A program made the position numbers and the translations under genes. Shown here piece by piece: positions 10,230 through 21,902 of a stretch of 64,000 nucleotides of DNA; position 1 is the first letter of the stretch; every line of letters starts with the position of its first letter. Origin of the DNA: Emergomyces orientalis (Eukaryota > Ascomycota > Eurotiomycetes > Onygenales > Ajellomycetaceae); contig MOWL01000053.1 of NCBI GenBank assembly GCA_002110485.1, positions 1-64,000 on the forward strand. Direction: 5' to 3'. Under the pieces are notes generated by a model that saw nothing but the letters and a program-made list of their open reading frames with translations, made no database searches and had not been told where the DNA came from.

Positions 10230-10867
10230 TGAAACTATTTTTGAACTTGCAATATTTAGTTCTGTTTCTTTCTTTGCTGCTTCATCAGCAAGCTCATTTC
10301 CATGTATATTTATATGAGCAGGAATTCAGCTCAGATATATCTTTGTCTTATATTTTAATTGAATTCTTTTGCATATCTTTAGAATTACTTCTATATTCAT
10401 TTGACCATTATGAATTTCATTTTTTTGAATTCTTTTCAAAGCTGCTTGACTATCTGAAAAAATCCATGCTTCTTTCATATCTTTTCTTTTTGAAGCTTTT
10501 ATTTCTATCAGTTTAAAAGCTTTCATAATAGCATATAATTCAGCATCAAATACTTCACATTCATTTCCAATATTCCATGAATCTGATGTATATTTGTAAT
10601 TATCTTCTGTATATGCTATTCCAGCTCCTAGGCCTTTATTTTCATTCATTGAACCATCTGAATAGATTAGAATTGACTTTTTAAAATCAATTTTCTCTAT
10701 TATTCTTCTATGATTCTCAGCTTCTTCTGGTTTTGATAATGCGCTTATTTCAATTGAAATCATTGAGCCTAGTTTTTCTTTCCATGGATATAGCTTTTTG
10801 TGTTCAATCTTTTCAATATTTAATGAGGAGAACTCATTTTTAATCATTGAGCATACTCTATATAGTC
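10230..10867 (-). pseudogene. LINE ORF2 RNase H domain
   Basis: RNase HI motifs are clear: YSDGSMNENKGLGAGIAY (first Asp), CEVFDAELYAIMKAF (Glu), WIFSDSQAALKRI (second Asp) and, past a TGA in place of Trp, IHGNELADEAAK (last Asp). The 173-codon open stretch is 10847-10326; the final motif is readable down to about 10240. RNase H in Tad-clade LINEs removes RNA during target-primed synthesis. The upstream RT core is absent: the frame instead joins leader sequence at about 10868. Confidence 0.8.
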
Positions 10868-12078
10868 TAGAAATAGTATCTAGATTAGATTTTTCAAGAG
10901 AATCTAATAAACTAATATTGATTTTTAAAGATAAATCAATTAAATCTTCACAGACTTCTTTCTTGTGCTACAAAATGAAGAGAAAAGAATTGATTTCAAT
11001 GAATAATAAATTATTCAATTGAAATGACAGTTTTTGAAAGAAAAACTGACAAAATAAATCAATTTTTTGCAGAGAAATTGATAAAAACTATTCAGAAATA
11101 TTCAATATTCTAAACTTCTCCCCACATATCAAGTATGCAGCTCAAAATTGAGATTATTTTCAAAAACTGAATCAGTCACTGAAGTAAAGAAATATGAATT
11201 TGTGTAGAATTTTCTTGATTTATTTACTCAGAGCTAAATCAAGAAAAACACTCTAACTCTTGCAAATTTTGTCTTTTTCAATTTAAAAAGCTTTTCAAAA
11301 TTTCTGCTTGAAATAGGCCCCACCTCAAATCAAGATTGTATTCCTGAAATATCAATATGAATTAATACTGAATAGATTTCCTTTTCTATTCAAATTAATC
11401 TCATATATTTTACTAGATAGCTCTTAATAAATGTAATTTATTAAGTCACACAGATGAGTATGCAAATGAAGAATCAACAGACTAAATCTGTACTATTTTC
11501 TTATATAATAATATATATATATACAAGTATGTATATATATTACTTGCAGGGACCAAGCTATTTTTTAAACACTGATATTTCCACTTTTTCTCGTTCCGTT
11601 TTGTAGAGAGGGTAGGTTTCGGGGAATTTCTGATTGAAAGGTAGGTCACGTGTGATCTGTGCTGAGGTATTTTTTTGTCACTTTTCTGCCGGGCGAGGTA
11701 GGGCGGTACGGGGAAAAGACTTGGCACTGGTGCAAAGGAACATGAAAATCAATCAGAGTTTTTGCACAGGTTTTGACAATGAATTGTTCAGAAAGAGATG
11801 GTCGGAATGAATTCAAAATTGAGACAGTTGTAATATCTGGTTTGTTCTAGCTTCTATCAAAATTCTATGTAAATTGGGCCGAAACTGATGAAGTTATGTG
11901 ATGAAGTGTGATTTTCTTTCCCCTTAGGGGTTGCAAACACGTTTTCCTCAATAGCTTCACCAACTCGCGCTCAATTTTAATAAAAAGTGAATAAATTGCT
12001 TTCTCAAACAAGAACTTTCAAATGGATGTCTTTTCGTCTTCTAATTCGAAGAATTGGGCTGGTTCGGGGGAAAGCGTG
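10868..12078 (-). repeat. LINE 5'-leader repeat, internal copy; contains the empty site
   Basis: The stretch 10868-11413 matches 14846-15587 (apart from a 182-bp insertion there), and 11411-12078 matches 59918-60584. This copy is therefore the unbroken counterpart of the sequence split by the 44-kb element. TACT at 11411-11414 marks the insertion point. Less AT-rich than its surroundings and without a supportable ORF. Confidence 0.85.
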
Positions 12079-13185
12079 TGTTTTATATTCTTCATAAGAT
12101 ATGATATTCTCTTTTCATTCTTTTTTTATTTTTGCTAGATTTTTTCTTTTTTCTGTTATTTCTTCTGATCATCAAGGTTTTGAGAATTCTGAGAGCTTTT
12201 TCTTTGATATAAAGTTTTTAATGCTTTCTAATATAATTTCAGTTATTATATTAGTTCTACTTTCTAGTATTATATCTGTTATTATTGTCTTTTCATTTCA
12301 ATTTGATAATTCTTCTTTTTTTTCAAATTTTAAATCTTCAATTCTTTTATTGATTTCAGACCATTCAGCTTTTTCAAAATTATATTAATTTGATAGTAGA
12401 GGATTCTCACATGTTTCCTTTTCATCAATTTCAATATTAAATTGAATAACTTCATGAGCAGATTCTGATGTTTCTTCTGAATTAATAAATCAATTATAGA
12501 TCTTGTTTTCAATCAAATTTTTTAATAGAAAGATTAAGTCTATGATTGATTTCTTCATTAAGTTGTTTCTAAAGAAGGTCTGTCTATCAATTTCATTTAT
12601 AATATCTAATTCATGTTGTAGAGCCCACTCTACTATTTTCTCTGATCTTATTGAATAATCACATTCAGAATTCCACCATATATGATGTGCATTGAAATCA
12701 TCATATATAATAGCATTTTTTTCTGGACTTAAATTCAGCAGTTCTCTGTCAACTGTTCATGAATTATCATTTATCTTCAGTGATTTTTCATTATAAATAT
12801 TTATCAATTGAATACTGTCAAATTGATTTCTTGTATCTATAATATCTCCAACTAGAATATCAGAATTAGATATATAATTACTTTTTATATTGAATTGAAA
12901 TCTTGATCTTTTTCTTGCATATATCACAACTTTTGCTTTTACATCTGATTTCTCTGGTAAAAAGCAGTGATAGCTTGAATGAGAAATTATAAATTGTTGT
13001 TCTATATTAAAATTTGACTCTTGTAATAGAATGAAGTCAGTTTGCTCTTCAAAGTCTATCTGTAAGCATGAATAGATAGCATCTTTATTTCTATCAACAT
13101 TGTTTTGAATAAAAGTTATTTTTGAAGCATTTTTGATAGTTTTTTTCTTCTTTTTATTATTATTTTGTGTAGTAAACATGTACAA
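12079..13185 (-). pseudogene. LINE ORF2 endonuclease domain (APE-like)
   Basis: Translation from 13185 gives an apurinic-endonuclease-type domain: ITFIQNNVDRN, DFILLQESNF (Glu), VVIYARKRSRF, then past a TGA near 12757 DDFNAHHIWWNSE (Asp/Asn, His), EIDRQTFFRNN and SIIDLIF. The last readable part is near 12330. TGA stands at two probable Trp positions and TAA at one, while other Trp codons (HHIWWNS) are intact. The domain would nick target DNA. The following RT is replaced by a leader repeat. Confidence 0.8.
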
Positions 13186-13443
13186 AAGGAATAAATTGAA
13201 GCTGTGTTTCTTTTATTCTGAATCAGGTAATAGATTATATCTATTATCTGTATTCAGAGCTGGAACTTCTACTGCTTTCATAGAAATGAGATTTTCTTTA
13301 TCTTTTCTCATTTTTATAGATATAACAGAGTTTAAGATCTGTCTATTTTTTGAAAAAGAATTTGACTCAGAAGAAATAGACATTTGAGAATTTCTTCTTT
13401 TTGTAGTTTTATCTATTTTCTCTGTATTTTGAGTTTCTTTTCT

Positions 13444-13743
13444 TCATTTCACATCTTTATTGAAAGACTTTTTCTTGAAAATGAAAATACAATCTTTTGA
13501 AATAGATGTGTGCTTTTCATAGCAATTACTGCATTTGATTTCAGTGTGATTGCAGATTTCATCTATTTTTTTACATGTGTTGCAAGAATGTTCATTTGTT
13601 TTGTGATCTAAAGCACAAAACTGACATTTAGAATTTCTTTTACAAGTATTTGCAAAGTGTTCATGTTTCTGACAGTTTGAGCATTGAATTTGAGATTTAA
13701 TATTCTCTCTTGAATCTTTGAATTCAAATACTTTCATTTTCAA
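13444..13743 (-). pseudogene. LINE ORF1 zinc-knuckle segment
   Basis: Ninety-nine codons with three cysteine/histidine knuckles in tandem: CSNCQKHEHFANTC, CQFCALDHKTNEHSC and CSNCYEKHTSISKDC. This is the nucleic-acid-binding C-terminal part of a Tad-like LINE ORF1 (Gag-like) protein, just upstream of the endonuclease of ORF2 on the same strand. Confidence 0.75.
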
Positions 13744-14775
13744 TTCTGCAATTACAATATACTGTCATTTTGACTGTTCTATTGTATTTGTAGTAATTAA
13801 AACTGAAGTATTTTGATTTCTTTGTCTTTGCTCATAAGAATTGAGCCAAATTGGGGTTTTTTTCAAAGAAATTGAATTATATATTTCAATTTCTTCTTTC
13901 AAATTTATCATGTCTTCTTCATGATCAAAGATTTCAACTGAAATATTATGTAATACAAATTTTCCCCATTTCTCATTCTTTTCACATGAAACTTCAATAG
14001 AGAGAGCTTTTTAAACTATCTCTTTTCAGTAGTTTTCATTTTGAATTAGATATTCAGAGCTGAAATCTGGCATAGCAGTAATTACAATTGAATTTCCCAG
14101 AAAAGAGGTTTCAATTGATGAGATAACTGGCTTGAATTCTTCATTTTGAGTTTCAAAATGAAAGTTTTGATTGATTTTGTTTCTAAGTTCAAAAATGAAC
14201 TTAGAATCATTTAGAATAGATTTTTCAAAGATAGCTCTATCACTAACTTTTAAAATCAGTCTCTGTTTTTTTGATTCAAGAAATTTAATCTCTTTTTGAG
14301 CTTTTCTTTGTTCTTTTTTCTCAACTAATGAGAAAATTTTTTCTGCTTTTTTCAGCTGTTTTTCTTTTTCAATATTTTGTGAGCTATTGAGAGCTTGAGC
14401 ATAGGTTTTTGTCTCATTTTCAGTGTTTTCTTTTGAAAGAGATTCAGAAGAGATTTTTTAAGATACAGATTTTTCAGTTTTTTTCAAAACTATCTTCAGA
14501 TTTGAAGAAATATTAAGTTTAAACTTAATAATTTCATTCAGTTGTCTTGCTTGTGAATGCAGAATAAGAAGAATTTCTTCATTTTCTTCATACATGCACT
14601 GTTTATATAACTCATCAGCTATTTTTTGTAGATTTTTCACTTCATCTACTTTGTGTCTGTCTATTTCTTCTTTTTTTCTTTTCTTCAAAATCTCAATTTC
14701 AGAAACAGTTTCTATGAAATTATTTCTATTTTTGCATGGAGTCATCATGTTCACAGATTGAGATGAGTTATTCAT
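13744..14775 (-). pseudogene. LINE ORF1 N-terminal and middle part
   Basis: An open segment at 14775-14458 encodes a charged, probably coiled-coil stretch (EIEILKKRKKEEIDRHKVDEV). The remainder down to the zinc knuckles is Lys/Glu-rich in translation but broken by stops. The Met at 14775 follows the leader repeat. It is consistent with the N-terminal part of a LINE ORF1; otherwise not recognised. Confidence 0.5.
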
Positions 14776-14845
14776 GATTTCTTTGAGTATATTAAATAAT
14801 TAGTCAAATTAAATAGTATTCTCAGATTTTTGCTATTTTTTCTAC

Positions 14846-15344
14846 TAGAAATAGTATCTAGATTAGATTTTTCAAGAGAATCTAATAAACTAATATTGAT
14901 TTTTAAAGATAAATTAATTAAATCTTCACAGACTTCTTTCTTGTGCTACAAAATGAAGAGAAAAGAATTGATTTCAATGAATAATAAATTATTCAATTGA
15001 AATGACAGTTTTTGAAAGAAAAACTGACAAAATAAATCAATTTTTTGCAGAGAAATTGATAAAAACTATTCAGAAATATTCAATATTCTAAACTTCTCCC
15101 CACATATCAAGTATGCAGCTCAAAATTGAGATTATTTTCAAAAACTGAATCAGTCACTGAAGTAAAGAAATATGAATTTATATAGAATTTTCTTGATTTA
15201 TTTACTCAGAGCTAAATCAAGAAAAACACTTTAACTCTTGCAAATTTTATCTTTTTCAATTTAAAAAGCTTCTCAAAATTTCTGCTTGAAATAGGCCCCA
15301 CCTCAAATCAAGATTGTATTCCTGAAATATCAATATGAATTAAT
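14846..15344. repeat. LINE 5'-leader repeat, copy split by the 44-kb element
   Basis: Matches 10868-11371 with few differences. With 15527-15587 and 59918-60584 it forms a complete leader once the 182-bp insertion at 15345-15526 and the 44-kb insertion are removed. Confidence 0.85.
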
Positions 15345-15526
15345 TATTATTATTATTATTCTTCAATTACAGATATATATGCAGTCAGAGACTATGATAT
15401 CTACCTGAGACTCAAAGAGTCTCAGGATTTTTCTAACTTTAACATTAATTACTATACATTTTTTCTTCAAACAAATAGCACTTGCAATACTTGAATTCCA
15501 GCCCAGAATAGTCAGCAAATTGAAAA
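15345..15526 (-). mobile_element. Severely 5'-truncated LINE tail insertion (182 bp)
   Basis: This segment matches 9362-9551, the 3' end of the minus-strand LINE, beginning with the same ATT-type tract. It interrupts the leader repeat, and AATATGAATTAAT flanks it on both sides (15332-15344 and 15527-15539), a 13-bp target duplication. The homologous site at about 11360 lacks it. Confidence 0.8.
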
Positions 15527-15583
15527 AATATGAATTAATACTGAATAGATTTTCTTTTCTATTCAAATTAATCTCATATATTT

Positions 15584-15587
15584 TACT
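15584..15587. repeat. Left direct repeat TACT of the 44-kb element
   Basis: The left flank 15541-15587 matches 11368-11414 with one difference and stops matching after TACT. The right flank resumes the match at TACT 59918-59921. The short duplication brackets the insertion. A TTAC reading (15583-15586) is included; TTAC-type target sites have been described for several Starships (from memory). Confidence 0.8.
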
Positions 15588-16088
15588 GATAAAAAAGGTG
15601 TTATGGCAAGCGAACGGCTGAAAGAAGCCAGTTTTGGCGCCATTTTCAGCCTTTTACTCGCCAGCCGATGCCGCCACGCACCTCCTCACCAACATGCACG
15701 GTCGAATCACAGCAATCTTCTGAAGGTGGACCTCTGCCAGCGATTTCTCTCGCTTTCTTTTCACCCGTACGGAGTACTCCCTGAGCAAGAGGGCCACCTT
15801 TTTCGACACCCTTTTTGTGCCGGGGACTCAAAATGGATCCTTTCCCCCCTGCCATCCATCTCTCTTCCCTCCAGGGGACGGAGATGACCTTCCTTACCTC
15901 TGATCGCGCTCGTCTCTACAAGTAGCTGCAGGCAGCTCGTCGTCGTCTTCAGTCAGAGGTTATTTTTTTACTATAGAGGTCCGTAGCATTCTAGCATACT
16001 TCCTCCTCCCTTCTCTTCCTGCCCTCCCTCTTCTCCTGACGACGTCCTGAACCTTCCATCGTGGACGGAAAGGCTCCCTGTGGCCTGA

Positions 16089-18884
16089 ATGCCCAAAATG
16101 GCTGCGTTCGGCGAGGATGAGGGCAGTGGGCCGGACGACACCGATGGCTACACCAATGATATATTTTCAGACGACAGCGGTAATGACACTGACGGGACCG
16201 GCGATAGCGATGAGAGTGATGAAAGTGATGAGGAGTTTTGGGAAGAAGACAAGCTTCCTCCTCCCGAACACTATGAGGCCGAGGAGGCCAACCTTGACAT
16301 CAAACACCTCCGGCGGCGTCGCCTGAAGCAACAGACCATCGACGGGATAGATAGAGCCCGCGACCACTGGCACCAGTGAGTGTGATCCCCTGGTGTACTG
16401 CAGGCAAGCGCTGACCAGGAGGGACTCAGATACTGCAAATACATGAAGAGAGACGTGTTCGACGCCTATCGGGCACTCTCAATCCAATCCCTTAAAGGGT
16501 TCCTCAGTTGGGCCTGTGATCAGCGTCGTGGCAAGGGCGGAAGAAGGCGTCCGGGGATACAAGCGGTTAGCTCCTTGATAACACTCTGGAAGCAGTATTC
16601 GCAGGCCTACAAGCAAGACACCGGCGACGACATCGACCCCCTGATCATGGCACAATCACAGGATGTGAGTACTACCTCCGATCTATCTCCCACCCCCTTT
16701 TTGAGTATCTCCGTCGGTCTAAACCGTCGCGGCAGGTGATAGAGCTCATCGCCGACGAGAAAAAACTCAACCGTGACCCGAAGCCACCAGGGACCATGTA
16801 CGTCGACGACCTTGCAGAGTACAACCGCGTGCTTCTGACGACGAATGAGATGGAGTTTCAGGTCGGCTGGGCGCGCATCCAGCTGATCCTCTACACCCAG
16901 CTCGCGGCCGTTACGGGCAACCGGCCAGATGCCTTGACCCAGCTTCGCTATCGCGACCTCGTGCTCACGCTAGTCCGAGACCCCCATTCCAGCACACCAC
17001 GTCTGTGTGTGGGCCTGACGGCCCACTTCACCAAGACACACCTGGGCATGAAGGATGCGTAAGTTTTCACCCATGCTCCATGGCCGCCTTGTTCCTTCAC
17101 GAGCCGACTAACTCCCCGTTCAGTAACACATTTTGGCTTCCGGAGATCATCTACGACCCCACCCTGGTACTCAGTCCACATGTCTTTCTTCTGGGGATGC
17201 TGTTCCACATCGCGGCGTTCAAGTCGCCGAGCATCAAAACCGCGGAGCAGCTGTACAGCCTGGGCATTCTGGACGGGCTCAATCAGCAGGAACTGCCCCT
17301 GCGGGATGATTTGCTGGACAAGTTCGTCTTCTGCATGGTGGTCCGCGAGGGGGATGGCGTCCGGATCGCACATGAGAGACGGCTGACCACATCTTCGCTG
17401 CGAAATCGGATGAGAAAGGGCGGTGAGATCACGGGCTTTGATCAGGTCACAAAGCCGTATATCCTCCGTGACGGAGCCGCGAAGGCTTATAACGAGAGCC
17501 GTGAGTATCCATCTATCCTCCCGTTCTTCTGGTCGCTCCCCTCCCTATCCCACTTACCACTTCTGGAGTGGTGTGTTAATGTTGACGTTGTCGGACAGCG
17601 GATATAAGTGATTCCCTTCAAAACCTGATGCTCCAGCACGCCAGCATCGATACATTCATCAAACACTATCTGGATCGAAACATCACCGCCGATGTTCTCA
17701 GCATCTACCGTGGCCTCCCGTCGCAGAAAGCACTAATGAGGATGGTGTGCTCGATGAGCCGGTCCATCGACCCCCGCCGTCCATGGAAGCTGACGCCGGA
17801 GCAGTCGAGATCGGTGAACCAGCTGCCCCACATCCTGAAGATCTCTCGGGGGGTTGAATATCTGAAGAAACGCCGCGACTCTGCTGCAAGCTGGCTCCAT
17901 GGCAGGATCGGACAGAGGTACCGGCGGAAGGCCGAGGCCGACGACCGATGGGAGAAGAGGTACAGGCGCCGGGTTGAGGAGTACGAGAGATGGGACCAAA
18001 GGCATCACGAAGCGGTTTGCCGGCTCCGCGGTGCGAAGCAGCGCGCGAGGACGCTGCTCAAGCGTGAGATTCTGGAGCGGTACCGACAGGAACAGCCAGT
18101 GATCGACAGCGAGCGACAGCTATCTGGAAAGGTGGTCGATGAGCACGTTAGAAGTGTACTGGAGCGGTACATGCCACCTGAGCTGATGATAATGATCGAC
18201 GCAGTCCTGATGTTGCCGCCAACAACTTCAGCGGCGGAACTACAACGACGGATCAGGGCCATCGACGCGATCTCTGCAAACTGCGGTGTTGAGGAAGGCC
18301 CCATCTGCCGTCGGCGCGGCTGTGGCTCCGGCCCCAAGCCAACCACAGCGAAACCGACCGCCCACAAGGCAGACGCGATTGGCGAACCATCATCAGACAG
18401 GCTCCTGGAGTCAGCCGCTCGAGCGGTTCGGATGGAAGCCCGACCCAAAATATGCTTTATCTGTCTGCAGAACACCAACCTCGTGCTGTCGGATCGGGTC
18501 TATTCATTCCGTCAACCGGGAGACCTCACCAAACATTTCCAGAGACGGCATCTGGATAAGTTCCGGCCGCTGGATTGCAATATGTGCAACGTGAGGCTTG
18601 CAACTCTGAAAGAGCTTCTGGTCCATGCGGAAACTGCACACGGAACCGTTACACGTTCGCCCAAGTACAGGATGCTCGCACAATCCGGTGAACCCAGTGC
18701 CCCGACTGGCTGCCTGCCACCGAACTCCCAACCATCTTTGATTCCGGCTGGCCACCAGTGCGAGGAGGCCAATCATCGAGGTGGGAGTTTCATGTGTTCC
18801 TGGAAGCCCCCGCTCGTCTCACAGATCATTCACAATTCCTCACGTCCTCATCTGCCTTTCCGTTTCCCTTTTGCATTTGATTAG
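16089..18884 (+). CDS. DUF3435 tyrosine recombinase (Starship 'captain'), five exons
   Basis: Exons 16089-16375, 16430-16664, 16736-17058, 17124-17500 and 17599-18884 join in frame to 835 codons without a stop; introns are 54, 71, 65 and 98 nt. An acidic N-terminus (EDKLPPPEHYEAEE) is followed by the recombinase: Arg237 in TGNRPDALTQLRY, Lys274 in HFTKTHLG, Arg397 in YILRDGAAK, His421 in LQHAS and the candidate nucleophile Tyr431 in KHYLDRN. A basic, probably coiled-coil stretch and two C2H2-like fingers (about 693-755) follow. Captains cut and integrate their element, acting in the nucleus. It is the leftmost gene and reads inward. The paralog at 61839 has all four introns at the same positions, supporting the model. 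The start ATG is the first in frame; 16098 is an alternative. Confidence 0.85.
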
Positions 18885-19085
18885 GATAAAATACCCGCAG
18901 GTCGGCATTTGCTCTATTTGGATATAATTGTTTTGGATTAATAGATAAGCTAAGGCGATGTTTTCTATCCAATAATTTTAATTTTTCTTGCTCTGCTCTT
19001 TACTACTACAATATAAGGGCAGCTCGAGCCCATGGATATCTCGCTTCCAATTACTTATCATTTTGTGATGCACACACCCACGAGT

Positions 19086-19150
19086 GCGATTAGCTCAGCT
19101 CGAGATATTTCACATGAAGTTACTCAATTCAAGTGAGAGTTCTCAAGTCC
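19086..19150 (+). repeat. Dispersed repeat, inverted partner of 31266-31344
   Basis: Shares long runs such as GAGATATTTC and CATGAAGTTAC with the reverse complement of the partner, including the ends near TTAGCTC and TTCTCAAGTC. Probably a remnant of an unidentified interspersed element. Confidence 0.6.
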
Positions 19151-19992
19151 CTCAGATCAACTTGGGCTCTCGTCCAGCCAATATCGACTTGATGCTTACG
19201 GATAGAGGTAACATCATCAACAGTTAATTTTTTTTGTCTTATGTACAAACAAGAAACAAAAAGTCCTAGGGCTCTTCAGGACCTGTACTGGAGCTCATGC
19301 GGCCTGAGTGGCCCTGTGCCCGAAATAGAGATTAATTAGTTGACTGAGGACGGGCTAGGGTGCAAATCTGAGAGTCCAAGTCCAACCAGGCCGGAGACAC
19401 AGCAGCAGAAGAAGCTTGACAAAAAGTCAGAGACTACATTGTGTGGGCACTAGCACAATGACCAAGGGGAGGATTTTTATGGCCTGAGCTTAAGGACCAA
19501 GTGCAGTAGATCCAGTGATCTAAGTTGCCATGCTGGAGCCACGGGCCAGTAAGCCTGACGGGTCCATGAATCGCGGTCCATGGACCTAGTAGGCCCAAAA
19601 ATCACCACCTTGTGGCCATGCTGGCCTGTGGACGGCAGAGGTCATTGAACCAATTTCTGTGGTTCTGTGGTGACCAAAGGACACAGTCAAAGGCCCCCCA
19701 GATTTCCCTCCATTTTGATGGCTCACTGAAAATGGAGGATGATCGGATCGGCTGAGTGGAAAATTGAGTCAAAATGGTGAGGACCACAGTTTCAGATTTG
19801 GCTCAGTGAAGGCCATCTTAATTTTAGAAGACAAATAACCCTGGGGATACATATATTTGTGATGCCGATGTGACCATCCATATGTTCCATAACATGTGTG
19901 ACACGCTCGTTGATGTGCATCTGGCCGTGCCTGCTTGTGGTTGGCTGATGAGTCTATTAGAACAGTATTGATACCGTTTCGCGACCTTCGCG

Positions 19993-20045
19993 GTCCGGAC
20001 CAGAAGGACGCCAAGGCGTGATAAAGATGGCCATGATTGGTTTAC
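19993..20045 (+). repeat. Dispersed repeat, inverted partner of 23222-23277
   Basis: Shares GGACGCCAAGGCGTGATAAA and GATGGCCATGATTG-type blocks with the reverse complement of the partner. The internal CGCCAAGGCG is itself palindromic. The order of this block and the adjacent CTTCCCCAAGCCAG block differs between the two sites, so they are not simple terminal repeats of one element. Confidence 0.6.
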
Positions 20046-20768
20046 TTGGATTGTTGAGGGGCGACAAGGTGGCTGGTGGAGGGTATCACTAGCTCCAATG
20101 CAAGATTAACCGCCCGTAGTGCTGTGATCAGTGATTCTCCAGCGGCTATTTCAGTCACCCTGTTGGTTTTAGAAACTTTTTAATTTTTTTCACCTTTTTA
20201 TTTTTGACTTTCCCGTCTCCCTAGGCCAGTAGCTTCCCCAAGCCAGCAGCCTCCCCAGACCTTTCGCGACCGCAGCGTGACGAAAGCATTGAGTGATTGA
20301 TGGAAACATTTGACTATAGATGCGAGCTTGTTCCCTCCTCCACAGTGCAAATTTCCACTATGCAGAATTCAAGCGTTACCGCGCCATGTCTATGCCTTTG
20401 TTAAGCCTCAGCTGCTGATCACTGAGACAAGTATAGCTAAGTGTATAAATACCAATTCATCCATACAGTACATAATTGTGTAAACAATGATGATGGGGGA
20501 ATGGTGGGATATGAGCCATATGCGAAAGAATTTGTAGCTAGGTAGAGGAAAAGATACTATCGGAGTATATTAGCCGGTTTTGATTAAGCAGCTTCAACCG
20601 TGCGTCGGGAACATATTTATCAATGGGGATGGCCTTTTTCGTTATTCACGCGTGACACGAGAGGATTCGATCAAGTGCAGTAGAAAAGGTACGCTTCATC
20701 AAGTTTCCCTTTTGTACAATCGGCTTGCTGTAGTAGATAATGAGATTTAGAATGGGTCGCGAACCCCC

Positions 20769-21535
20769 TTAGACGAGCTGCAATTGGTGCAGAGTACTTA
20801 CTAAACAGTCCCAGAAGCCAAGAACAATCTCCTCCTCCTCGTCCAAAAGCCTTTTTTGTTCATCGCTGACTGGAAGGTTGTAAGTCTCTGCTCGATCAAA
20901 ATCTATCCAAACAACTCTTTCCGAATCGTCCTTGACAATCATCATGTTCCTAGGTTTCGGATCCCTGTGCCGTACTCCTGCTCCGTGTATCTCCTGTATG
21001 CCTTTGAGAAAGTTGTCCTTTCGTCTCTGTGTATAGTTGTGCAGATGAATCATCTCAAGATTCGGTATGTACTCCAGAAAAATAGCGCTAGGAAGGTATT
21101 TATCATAAAAGAACATTTTCAAGTAAGGTTGGCATGGTTTCGGATCGAACTTCTCCATCGTCCCAAGGAAACGAGGGATAATTCCACGTTCACACAACCC
21201 TCGATCCCTCAGTCGCCGATAGGCGGCAGACTCAAGCACATGGATATCCAACTCACGATCTTTCGGTTCGTAGTACCGTCGTGGCCCTCGACCGTGATGC
21301 TGTTACCATCAGTATCAGAACATAGCAATTCTTGGAGGATCTTACGTACCACCTTCATAACACATATCTGGCCATGAACAATAACAAGAAATATCACCGA
21401 ATAATCGGAGGCAAAAAGCTTCACCTTGAAAACTATCTCGGAAGGTTTGATATTGTTAAGCTCCATCGTTACCTGAATCCTTTCAAAAGTGGGTTTGGAT
21501 CGCTGGGCGAAAGACGGTCTGTGACTTTTGGACAT
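20769..21535 (-). CDS. Small protein kinase-like protein, two exons
   Basis: Exons 21535-21350 and 21299-20769 are joined across a 50-nt intron to 238 aa. Kinase landmarks: a Lys in CVMKV (about residue 61), the catalytic loop HRDPKPRN (Asp175, Asn180) and IDFDRAE (195-198), where DFD replaces DFG. The fold would be a short, fungal-type kinase-like domain related to FUNK1-type proteins; a glycine-rich loop is not obvious, so ATP binding is uncertain. The join is supported because both exons keep a kinase-like reading frame only when spliced. An internal Met at 21466 is an alternative start. It is the first cargo gene after the captain and diverges from the gene at 21903. Confidence 0.7.
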
Positions 21536-21902
21536 CGAGAAAAGGAAGTAAAGCACGTGATATAAATGATACCTTGGTATATTTGTCTTGTTTGTCTGTC
21601 TCGTATGTACCCGTTCGAGAAAGTGGTGAAATATGTTAACTGGCAAGCGAAGCCCCCCTGTACTCACGCGTTGGGCACGTGAAGGTTGTACAAACCGTGG
21701 AGTGCCTTTAGGCAGCAATCTCTGGAGTAGCTAGACGTGGCTGGTGATAATTGGACGTGGGCAACGTAATCGTTAACACTCGATTATTCATACAGTCCGG
21801 CCGATGACCTTACCCTGAAACCAAATATGCTGTTACATTTCAGAACTTATAAGACTTGCGAAAAACTTGTGACCGAATAGTGAACATTGATTCCTGCTCA
21901 AT

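Larger units (their letters stand above)
9361..15587 (-). mobile_element. Minus-strand Tad-like LINE, 3' and central part (interrupted at 15587)
   Basis: Read on the minus strand, this holds ORF1 (14775-13444), an endonuclease (13185 to about 12100), a second copy of the 5' leader (12078-10868), the RT end and RNase H (10867-10230), a CCHC end (10064-9771) and an (AAT)n tail at 9361. The 5' leader continues at 59922-60598 beyond the inserted 44-kb element. Excluding that insert the LINE is about 6.9 kb. The RT core is missing. Many stops are present. Target duplications at 9348-9360 and 60599-60611 bound it. Confidence 0.75.
18885..20768. other. Intergenic, repeat-bearing, no gene seen
   Basis: No ORF here is supportable. 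About 19086-19150 is an inverted copy of 31266-31344. About 19993-20045 is an inverted copy of 23222-23277, and 20221-20270 is inverted relative to the minisatellite unit at 23279-23476. Confidence 0.6.

Noticed and set aside
7678..15587. Mitochondrial DNA transfer, suggested by AT-richness and TGA at Trp positions
   Set aside because: Recognisable content is nuclear retroelements (gypsy RNase H, LINE ORF1, endonuclease, RNase H), and some Trp codons remain TGG. No mitochondrial gene is seen.
7678..15587. Classical RIP (CpA to TpA)
   Set aside because: CA and TG dinucleotides are still frequent and Trp codons became TGA rather than TAG, so the usual signature does not fit by eye. A computed index would be needed to exclude it fully.
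15603..15887. 94-codon ORF just inside the left end of the element, and a partner at 61354
   Set aside because: The homologous leader of the second copy does not keep the same frame; this is better read as the untranslated region of the captain gene.
21209..21718. 169-codon unspliced ORF on the minus strand
   Set aside because: Splicing out 21300-21349 gives a continuous kinase-like protein; the unspliced frame ends in nonsense sequence.
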